Source of the DNA: Siniperca chuatsi | Lineage: Eukaryota > Chordata > Actinopteri > Centrarchiformes > Sinipercidae | DNA length: 64,000 nt | Direction of reading: 5' to 3' | NCBI RefSeq assembly: GCF_020085105.1 | Contig: NC_058055.1 | Location: forward strand, 12,366,322-12,430,321 | In this document: positions 51,586-63,000 of the stretch, in pieces | Position numbering within the stretch: the first letter of the stretch is position 1 | Layout of the letters: each line of letters opens with the position of its first letter | The notes under the pieces: generated by a model | Databases searched by the model: none | Told to the model about the DNA's origin: nothing | What the model saw: only the letters and a program-made list of their open reading frames with translations | Made by a program: the position numbers and the translations under genes

Positions 51586-54070
51586 ATGAAAACCTGGCTT
51601 GTGGTCATCTTCATCCTCCTGACTCCCCCTGGTGTACAGATAGAGAACTACACCTTTTATTCTTCTGTTTCTAACATTTTTTTGAATATGCAGGAAACTC
51701 AAGCTAGTACAGCAACACAGCAACACATCTATTTGGTACCACTACACAATAAGGCATACTTATATACGTTTATAAATTGTCTTACATGTCTTACATGATT
51801 ACATTAATAAATCATTAATGCTTTAAAGATCAAAAAGTTGTTATAATGTATAAATAACAACAAATCTCTTTGTTACCAGCTTGTGAAGGATCAAATTTAG
51901 GATCCCTTTGTTTAAATACAGTTTGTGGTTTTTTTTCCAGCTCTATAGTTAATGAACCTTCCCACTGACAGTTTGACCCCTGACCTCCTGGAAGAAGGCT
52001 GCAGGTCCTGGTGTTTTCGATTTATGATGCAGATCTGTTTTGTATTTAGCCTAAAACAGGTTGGACGTGTAGCTTTTTATATCTATTAGAATTTTTTTTA
52101 ATGACAGTGTATTTGATCATCATGTTCTTAGTGTCCCTTTGAAATCTCATCTCATTGTTCAGTCCTATATCACCCATGCATTCTTCCAGGTGAGTGTGTG
52201 TACTCTGCAGTCTGTAACTATAATCAGTATGGTGTTTGCCTGGTTAAATACAGGTTAAAGAGCCACAACAATGGATTAAATAAATGTGTGTGTGTTAATG
52301 TGCACAGTGGTGGCGGTACGTGACCAGTCCTGTAAAGCAGGTGCATAACATGACAGATAATCATGCTTCTGATGTGCGACTTCTTCTGACGCAACAGTAA
52401 ATGTTTCAATGCCAAGACTCTTTTAGCTCTGTATTGTTACCCTGGAAACACTTGTTCAGAGTCATGTCTATCTCTGAGAACACTCACAGGGTTAGGACAC
52501 ACCCTGAGGCGCACCTCTTCTGCCAAACAAAAATAGAAAAAAAAAATCTCTTACCTCCGAAAACCTACAGGGAAATTTGTGGAATACAGGAATAGTTTTG
52601 TGTGATAGTTCAGCACAGTGGCTCTTTTCTGATCTGTTGTAAAATCAAATAATTTCCCATTCAGGAGGACAATTGCTGAGTGAGTCTAGCTCCAGCTCAG
52701 ATAAAGTGAATGTATGAGACAGCCACTTTTTCAGGTTGCCGTTTCAGGGGCGTGCCAACATGTGTCAGCTACTGATCCTGCATGAGAAAGTCACAGTGAA
52801 CTTAAAAGCAGCCTGCCAGCAACAATAGCAACAACAGGTTTGTGTCGGTTCAGAGAAGAAAATGGTCATCTAATGATTGTGGTTTGGCTTTGCTTTCAAG
52901 TTTGGATTTTGCACACAGGAAGTTATGTTCCATGAAAATGAAGACAAAGTCATGAATGTTCCCGGAATTTGTTCTGATGGATCGTCATGTCGGCATATGT
53001 TTGCCCACTCTCTCAGGTAAAGTTGTGGTGGTGTGTCTCCTTTTCCTTAATGGGGATCACAGCATGTCTCAGAAATCACAGCCAGATCTGGTTTGATTCA
53101 GAATTATTTATCAGCTCATCTTTTTAGTCTTTTATTTAAACCTCTAACCTGATCACTTGTCAAATATTTTTTTATGTGTTTCTTTTCCTTTTTGTAATAT
53201 TATCTTACTTTATGTTTTTATTTCTGTGACTTTTTGGCTGTTTGAGAATATACTCTTTAATCCTTAAGTCAAGTATTAATTGAAGTTACTGATGAAGTTT
53301 CTAAGAATATAAGAGAGGATGCACCTGATGCACTGCAGTGATGCTCAGATCATATTAAGGGTCAAACAAGTTTAAATATTAGTCAAAGATTACGCAAGTA
53401 AACACAAAATGCAGTTTTTAAATAAAGGTTGTTATTATTAAGGGAAAACAAAATCCAAACCTACATGGCCCTGTGTGAAAAAGTGATTGCCCCCTAAACC
53501 TAATAACTGGTTGGGCCACCCTTAACAGCAACAACTGCTTCGTGTCTTTGTTTTGTTCTTACCTGGCAGGAGTTGACTTCAAATGTTGTTTGATTAGCTG
53601 TTTGCCTAGATTTCCCCCTCGCTGAGCAGTGATTTTTATTCTCATTTACTCTATTCGTCCTCTTTTGCTGTTACCATGAACAAGTCTCACCATTTTTGTC
53701 CAGACAGAATGTTCCCACCCACTCAACTTCCACTATTTGGATGCTTTTTGTTTAATGCTGAAACTCGCTGTAGGAGGAAGTTAATGTTTTTTCTCTGATA
53801 TTAAAATAACCACAATATGTTTAAAGTCACCCATGTAGTCCAACAATACCTGTACCTTTACTTATACTGCTGTTATGTGTCGCTAATGCATCTCATAATA
53901 TTAAGTGGATAGATAGGTTTTTGTAATTATTTAATTTGATTCCTATTGATATATCTGGACAGCTTGTTTTGGTTGTAAAATTCATGCCACTGTTGTTTAT
54001 GTTTGGATTGTGGTGCTGTCTTCTTTCAAATTTTACTTTGTGATTTTTAAATACATGAATATATATACAG

Positions 54071-54113
<43 letters not shown>

Positions 54114-57100
54114 TATTAAAAGCATATAGCAAAGTTTAGAGTTATAAATGCAAGTTCTCTACTACCACAGTACTTGTTAATTCACTGCATGATAACAGCA
54201 CAGCTTCATAACAGGTGTAAACGCCTGAAAAGCTCTGGCCCAAGCAAACATTCACCAATTGTTCATCGAAACCAACATGTGTGTCTATACAGTACAATAT
54301 GTACTACTCAATATATATTACTGTTTGCAGTTTCCCAAATCTGTGATACAGGTAATGTGTTTGTTCTGTCGTATTGTACTCTAATTATACTCAAAGGTGT
54401 GTCTGACCAGGAATGCCTTCAACTGTTTGATTTAGCTTTATACATTTCTTCAGGACATTGCAAGATATGGTTAACTGACTGAATAATCTGAACCAAAGAT
54501 AAAAACCTTTCAGACATATAATTACAGGGAAAGCCTTCAGCATTCATTAGCATTAGTGTGATGGGAAGAGATGTTCATGATTATACCTGAGAAGTTTTCT
54601 GTATGACTCAGTCTTTCATACTTTTTCTTTAACTGTTGTTCAAAAATAAATATCAAAATTGCCACATGTCGCTACAATGAAGCTTAAAACCAGACATTTT
54701 CACTTGATATAGGTCAATAACCATTTGAAAAAGGTTTAAATGATTGGATTTGTTATATTACAGAGTGAAGAAGCCAGGCTCACGTGTCAAACATTTACAC
54801 TGGTTGCACATACAGCTGCTGGTCGTCCTATTGGCAGGTATGTTATGACATCAGCAATGGCAGGTTTGAATAAAAGACAACATCTTTCAATCAGTCTAGT
54901 CACGTTATCTGGGCCAACAACTGACATGTATGACATGCCAGGCATTCACACACACACATTAATGTGTTCAATTTTCTTTTTCTCAAATGTATACAGTAAC
55001 CTGTTATTCCAGTCTGATTGCTGTCTGTTTCTTAATAACACAAAACTACATAGTGCTGAAGCTTCTTCCAACTTTGGGCAACTATCACATATGACTGAGC
55101 TTCTCAACCATTTTTAATGAGAAAAAGTTGACAAAAGTATTGTGTGCACAGGAATAAAAGATCCAAAATAATAATATAGAAATAATCCCATATTTTAGGA
55201 ATTATTTTTATTTTTTATAAATGTATTGATACATTTTATATTTCTGTTTGTTTTCTTTATTTCTAATAGCTACCTATTATTATTATTAATATACAGTATC
55301 AGTCTTTAAAATCTCCAACAAACCTACAGTGGTGTGCAAAAGTGTTTGCCCCCTTCCTGATTTCTTGTATTTTTGCATGTTTGTTACACTTTAATGTTTC
55401 AGATCATCAAACAAATTTAAATATTAGTCAAAGATAACACAAGTAAACACAAAATGCAGTGTTTAAATGAAGGTTGTTATTATTAAGGGAAAACAAAATC
55501 CAAACCTACATGGCCCTGTGTGAAAAAGTGATTGCCCCCTAAACCTAATAACTGGTTGGGCCACCCTTAGCAGCAACAACTGCAATAAGTGAGACAAACA
55601 TGCAAAAAATTATAGAAAATAATAAATCAGGAAGGAGGCAAACAGTTTTGCAAACCGGTGTAAATACATATCAGTCAACCCCATGTGGGATTGAAATACA
55701 AGATTAAGAAATTCTAATATGTATACTGAATATGGTCCATAACAATGCACGATAACATTGTCAGTTATCCACTGTCTACCATACAGTATTATGGCTGTAG
55801 GTCACAATGATCACCATTAAACTGAAGTTACAAAATGTGAGCTTGAATTTCTTCTTTGTCAATTATTCTGTGCAGACAGAACATAATTATTCTTGTTCCC
55901 TCATCAGGCCAGGCTTCCTGTAATCAGACCTCTGCTGCCACTTCCCCTCTTACACTTCCTACAACAAATGCACAGACTTCAGGTAAGCTTGCAAAAGTAC
56001 ACAGAATCATCCTCACCGCCATATCAGTATAATAATTTTTAATCAGAAAGGGCCAAACATCCTTTTCAGCCTCTGACAAACCACAACAGTCCTTCACAAT
56101 CTTTCTTTTCACCTCCACCCATCTGTTATACAGTAATGTGTCACTGGTTGAAAATGAAAACCAACCTGTTAGACTAATGACAGGACACAAAATATGTCAC
56201 AAAGTAGAGATAAAAGGTCATCACTCAGTGATGTGGAATACAGTGGAGGAGAATTATTCAGATAAAAGAAGTATTCAGCTAAAGGAAGTATTCAGATAAA
56301 GGAAGAGTTCGACATTTTTAGAAATACGCATATTTGCTTCCTTGCTGAGAGTTAGATGAAAAGTGATACCACTCTCATGTCTGAACGCTAAATATGAAGC
56401 TACAGCCAGCAGCCAATTAGTTTAACTTAGCACAAAGACTGGAAACATTGACAAAAAGTTAGCTTTAGTCTTAAAACAATACAGGCCCATATGTACCTGT
56501 TTGTACTGGCGGTGAAGAGATCCTTTCTTAAAGCAATTTCAACATAAGAGATAAGTCCTCATTCTGTGTAAAAATGCATTGTCAAGGTTAGCTGAAGCTA
56601 ATATGAGGCTTGAAAAAATGTGAAACTGTCCAGCTGTATAATGTCCTCTGTGGTTCTGCGATGTGGATAATGTCATCTGGGTTATCTCAGCTTGAGTTTA
56701 GAGACAACAAAAAAACAGAAAGCCAACATTACTAACTGCTGGCATGAAGAGAGCTTGGGGTTCTGCGCAGTATCTTTGCTGTTCCTAGTACTGCACTTTT
56801 CTGGACCGAGATGTCTGGTGTTCTTCCAGGGATCTGCTGTAGCCACTCCTCCAGTTTGGGAGTCACTCCCCGAGTGCTCCGATGACCACGGGCACCACTG
56901 TCGCCTTCACCCTCCAAGCCTTCTCCAGCTCTTCTCTGAGCCCTTGGTATTTCTCTAGTTTCTCATGTTCCTTTTTCCTGATGTTGCCATCACTTGGTAT
57001 TGCCACGTCAACCACAACGGCTTTCCTCTGCTGTTTGTCCACCACCACGATGTCTGGTTGGTTCGCCATTACCATTCTGTCAGTCTGAATCTGGAAGTCC

Positions 57101-60048
57101 CACAGGATCTTGGCTCGGTCATTCTCTACCACCTTTGGAGGTGTTTCCCACTTTGACCTTGGGGTTTCCAATCCATACTCCGTGCAGATGTTCCTGTACA
57201 CTATGCCAGCCACTTGGTTATGGTGCTCCATGTATGCTTTCCCTGCCAGCATCTTACACCCTGCAGTTATGTGCTGGATTGTCTCAGGGGCCTCTTTGCA
57301 CAGCCTAAACCTTGGGTCTTGTCTGGTGTGGTAGATCTGGGCCTCTATTGCTCTGGTGCTCAGGGCCTGCTCCTGTGCAGCCATGATGAGTGCCTCTGTG
57401 CTGTCCTTCAGTCCGGCCGCTCTAGCCATTGGTAGGATTTCTTGATATCAGCCACTTCAGTTATGTTCCGGTGGTACATCCCATGATGGTCCCTCCTCCA
57501 GCACCTCTTCCTCTGTTCCCCATTGCCTGAGACATTCACTGAGCACGTCATCTGTTGGGGCCTTATCTTTGATGTACTTGTGGATCTTGGATGTTTCATC
57601 CTGTATAGTGGCTCTCACACTCACTAGTCCACGGCCACCTTCCTTACGGCTAGCGTACAGTGTCAGGGTGCTGGATTTGGGATGAAACCCTCCATGCATG
57701 GTGAGGAGCTTTCACGTCTTAACGTCTGTGGTCTGTATCTCTTCCTTTGGCCACCTTATTATTATTATTATTATTATTAGGGTATCGGATCACTGGCAGG
57801 ACGTAGCTGTTTATTGCCTGGGCCTTGTTCTTGCCATTGAGCTGACTTCTTAGGACTTGCCTTACATGTTGGAGGTATTTGGCAGTTGCTGTTTTCCTTG
57901 TTACCTCTTCGAGGTTGCCATTTGCCTGTGGTATTCCAAGGTACTTGTAACCATCCTCAATGTCTGCTATTGTTCCTTCTGGAAGTGAGACCCCTTCTGT
58001 GTGGACTACCTTCCCTCTCACCATTCGGCTACACTTCTCAAGCCCGAATGACATCCCAATATCAGAGCTGTAGATCCTGGTGGTGTGGATCAGTGAGTCG
58101 ATGTCCCGCTCGCTCTTAGCGTATAGCTTGATGTCATCCAAGTGGAGGAGGTGACTGATGGTGGCCCCATTCCAGAGTCAGTATCCATAGCCAGTCTTGT
58201 TGATTATTTGGCTGAGGGGGTTCAGACCTATGCAGAACAGCAGTGGGGACAGAGCATCTCCTTGGTACATGCCACATTTGATGGATACTTGTGCAAGTGG
58301 CTTGCCATTGGCCTCAAGGGTGGTTTTCCACAGCCTCATCGAGTTTGCAATGAAGTCTCTTAGAGTCCTGTTGATGTTGTACATCTCCAAGCATTCAGTG
58401 ATCCATGTGTGTGGCACTGAGTCATATGCTTTCTTGTAATCAATCCAGGCAGTGCACAGGTTGGTGTGTCGGGTTCTGCAGTCTTGGGTGACTGTTCTGT
58501 CAACCAGGAGTTGGTGTTTGGCTCCTCTGGTTCCTTTGCCAATGCCCTTCTGTGCTTTGCTCATGTACTGATCCATGTGTCCACTTATCTTAGCCGCGAT
58601 GATGCCTGACATGAGCTTCCATGTTGTGGAGAGACAGGTTATTGGCCGATAGTTGGATGGGACTGTACCCTTTGCGGGATCCTTCAGGATCAGGATTGTA
58701 CGCCCTTCGGTAAGCCATTCAGGGTGCGACCCATCTCTTAGCAGCTGGTTCATTTGTGCTGCTAGGCGCTCGTGGAGTGCAGTGAGCTTCTTTAGCCAGT
58801 AGGTGTGGATCCTGTCAGGGCCCAGTGCTGTCCAGTTTTTCAAACCTGAGACTCTTTCTTGGATGTCTGCTGCTGTGATGGTGACTGGATTCTGTTAAGG
58901 GAGGTTGCTGTGGTCCTCTCTCAGCGCCACCAGCCACTGTGCATCGCTGTTGTGTGATGCCTCCCTCTCCCATATACTTTTCCAGTACTGTTCAGTTTCT
59001 AGCCTTGGTGGGTCTGCTCTGCTGTTATTACCCTGCCTTTGAGCGAACACTTTCGCAGGTTGGGTTGCGAACAGCCGGTTTAGTCTTCTGGCTTCATTAT
59101 CTCTCGTGTACCTCTTTAGGCGGCTGGCCAAGGCATGGAGCCTTTGTTTGGCAGTTTTGAGTGCTTTAGGTATGGGCATCTGGTTGTACTTCTTGGGTAC
59201 TTGCTTTCTCATTGCACCTCTCTCGGCCTCTGTCAGTTGGCTCACTTCTCTCCGTGCCTCCTTGATTTTGGCCTCCAGCCTTCGTTTCCATGGTGGGTAT
59301 TGTTTCTCATGGCTCCCATGGTTGCTCTTATAGCCAAGCATCTCGAGGATCACTGCTGCTGAGGCGTATATCAGCTCATTGGTTTCAGTGATGGTTGTGG
59401 TAGGGATCGCACTCAATGCTGCATTCACATCTTCTAGGAGACTTTCTGATGGTACTTCACTTAGCCGTTGTAATTGGCGTCAGGGTTGCCTTGCATTCAT
59501 TCTCGCCATGATCTTATCTTTCAGGTCAGTCGCTGCCTCGTTCAGCGTGATTGCACTTGTTGGGGCTTTGTACCCAATCTCTGGTTGGGGAGCCGCCGTT
59601 GGCTCCCCTCTGACCCGTTGTCCTGGCTCCCCCTTGCCGTAGCATTTGTGTTGTATCTCGTCAATCTCAAGTTGTGATAGCAGTTGCCGGTTGTGGATGT
59701 TGGAACACTGAGCTACTAGTTGCTTCGCTGTAAGCCTTGATTGTGGGTTACGAAGTAACCATTCATCCCACATTCTTTGCATGTAACCCCTCTGACTAGA
59801 GTTACTGGAGTAGTAGCATTCCAACAGAGCCTTGTTATCGCATCTCGCCCATCTCCGTCTTGTTCCAGTAGCCCATTTGTCATCTCAATGCTCTGGTTCC
59901 CCAACACCTGACACAGACCTTGTTTGGCTGGGCGACGTCTGAGCCGGCATGTCATATATTTCATTGTCACTCATCATCATGAGGTAAGCAGTAGTGTAAA
60001 GGGTCTTGCCTAAGGACCCACATTGGATGATGGGTCATTGCTCAATGC

Positions 60049-60099
<51 letters not shown>

Positions 60100-63000
60100 C
60101 CCACACTGTCAAATTCTACACATTTCTTACGGATAAAAAGCTGACAGGTTTTGAGTCAATAAATTCAACCACTGTGCAGTGTCACATGTCAAGATGCGTT
60201 AAAGCACATCCATTGCTTTGAATTTCCAAAACATGTTGACCATTCACAATAAAGACCACGCTGGCAGAGGTACAGAGATCCCATCACAAATCTGGGCTGT
60301 ATGACAGAGTGGTCACTCTGAGGAGAAACGAAGGACTGATGACACCAACGCTCGGAGCTCTCAAAGGCTACATGAAGACTCAGAGAGTGCATGCGTACAA
60401 ATAATCTTCAGTCTTCACCAGCAAACTTAGATCACAATAAAGTGTAATCTATTAGGACTCATTGTTCTTTTTACATTATTAAGTATCATGAAAATAGCTG
60501 AAATAGACAAAATAAGCATATTCCATAAACAGGGTTTTGAGGAACATGTGTGAGGTCTGATATGTAGATTAGGGTACAATCTCAATTTGTCCCAATTTCT
60601 CCTCAGTGCCACAAAATGTGTTAAAGTAAGACAGGTTAAATACTGTATGAAGAACTGGAAATTGCTGTGGTTCTGTTCACACTGACATTTGAATACAGTA
60701 AACTAACATGCTTTGACAGATGAGAACAACAACAACAACAACAACAACTGCAGCTGCTCTGCTTACTGCAATAGAACTGGTGAGTGTTTATTCACCTCAC
60801 AAAACCACCAGATTATTATCTAAATAGATATAGTCTGAAAACTAAGTTAATGTTTTTTATTTGTTTGTTTGTTTTTAGATGCATACTACACTTTTAAAAT
60901 GTCAACACAAGATCCCCAGATTAACTTTTCATATGTCTCCTCCCTGGTAAGTTTACGTGCACACACAGACCATGCATACATATGTAAGTGTATGTTTTGT
61001 CTTTAATGATCCATTTTGCATCAATGAATTATTGTAGCATCAAACTAATCTCTTGAATTTTTACAGATTTCTAAGATAAAACGACTTAACTGCTCTCTCA
61101 GTGCAAAGTGAGTTTTGCCATTCTGCAAGCATATACAAATCAAATTTTACATGAATAAATACCCTTTCATCAAATTAAAAATAAATCACAATCTTTGTAA
61201 TGTTCCTTTACAGTATTTCATGTCCATCGCCCATCATTGCATCTCAATACAAGGTAATCAGCCATCAAAGCATAATCATATTGCCTAAACTTCCACATTT
61301 TCTACTATGATTATTTTGACTATTTGCTAAAGCAAAACTAATCCAAATGTAATCAAATAATTTTGGTCATATTATCTAAAAATAAAATGCCTTTTTGATT
61401 TGCTTAAAAAGGAAATCTATCTTTTACTATTGCGTATAATTTACCTAATTGGTTAAATAACAGTGTCACAGTGAGCAAGACAGCTAATTACAAGAGAGAT
61501 CCAGCTGAAATATGTGGTGATACTGTAGTTTATATATCATGTAATGTAATGTAAGGATTTGGCACTGAAGTCTACGTATTCAGCCAGGGCCATGAGTAAT
61601 GTCACATTGTGCATTTTGTGCACAAAATGCTTTTGTGGGATGCCTTTTTTTAAAAACTTAAAAAGTTATTTTTGTGTAATGCATTTCATTCAGGAAATTG
61701 GCCACTTGTCACAAAAATGCATGAAGTGAAACTTTATGACACTTGTGTGTATGTCCACATTTTCTCTTTTTGTGACACTTCTTGAGCAGTTTGTTCATGA
61801 AATATGCAACATTTGGCCAGCATTTCCATTGCACTTAATTGACACTTTGTGAACATTTCATGACCAAACAGCATTTTTGGTACCTTTTCTTGTCTTTTAA
61901 TGCACAGAAGTACATTTTGTTTACAAAGCATACAAAGTATATAACTTATTTTAATGTGTTACTCTAACATAATCACATGAGATAGTTTGACTAAAATGGA
62001 AATCTCTACTCAGGATGGCAATGTGGCCTGTGAAAGCACAACAACAAAGTGAGTCTAATCATATTAGTAGCTTTGAAGGAACAACATTTATATGCACTGA
62101 TACATCTGATACATCTGAACAGACTCAAACCTCTTCTGATTTTTTAATTCCAGTCTTCAAAGATGTAGGGTGATTTTAGTCTTTGCCATTGAGGTTCCTA
62201 TCTGTGACGTGTCGGCAGCCGTGATGAATGTGTTTCAGTCTGAGAAACAAATCACTTACAATGGAGAAGTGGTCCAAGCAGGTGTGTATATTAACGACAG
62301 GGACACAAGTCGACAAGTCAATTTAACATCAGTTCATACAGTCAAGAAAATAACTGCAGCTGTGTCCTGTAAAACTTCTCATTTGTGTTTTGTCTTATGT
62401 GTCACACAGCAATTTGTGGAAATTCAGAAGTCACCAACAATCCACTAAACTTCCAGCTCTCATGGAATAATGTTAGAATAAACCCTGCTGACTTTTGTAC
62501 GACAGTGACACAGTCTAACGTCCTTAAATGGTTTGTATTATCTTCTTACCACCCTATCTTCTGCAATAACTTCCCTAAATCTTTACAAACTCAGTGAACT
62601 TGATAGTAGTTTACTTCAGGGATGTAACACCTGATGTAAAATTTCTACAAATACTTTCACTTTTCACCCAAGATCTTAATTTGTCCTTTTCCCTTATAGT
62701 CAAAAAGGAAAAAATGTTGTTGTGCTGCTGGAAAAGAAGTGTGATCACCCCACCCGCCCAAATGTGACAACCGTACAACCAAACGCCACCACCACATCTG
62801 TAAATGTAACTTCATCCCCACTCAACACAACAGCCCTGAATGGCACCACCACCACTGCTAATGTCACAGCACGCAACACAACAGCCCTAAATGCCACCAC
62901 CACCGCTACTACTGTCACAGCACGCAACACCACAGCCCTGAATGGCACCACCACCGCTGCTAATGTCACAGCACGCAACACAACAGCCCTGAATGCCACC

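Noticed and set aside
54764..54838. Exon-like stretch between AG and GT in the adhesion-GPCR-like gene
   Set aside because: In the required phase it begins with AG TGA and would stop translation.
56863..59970. Several reading frames that might be host genes
   Set aside because: They are pieces of one LINE polyprotein, shown by reverse-transcriptase and endonuclease motifs in order. The plus-strand frames here are shadows.
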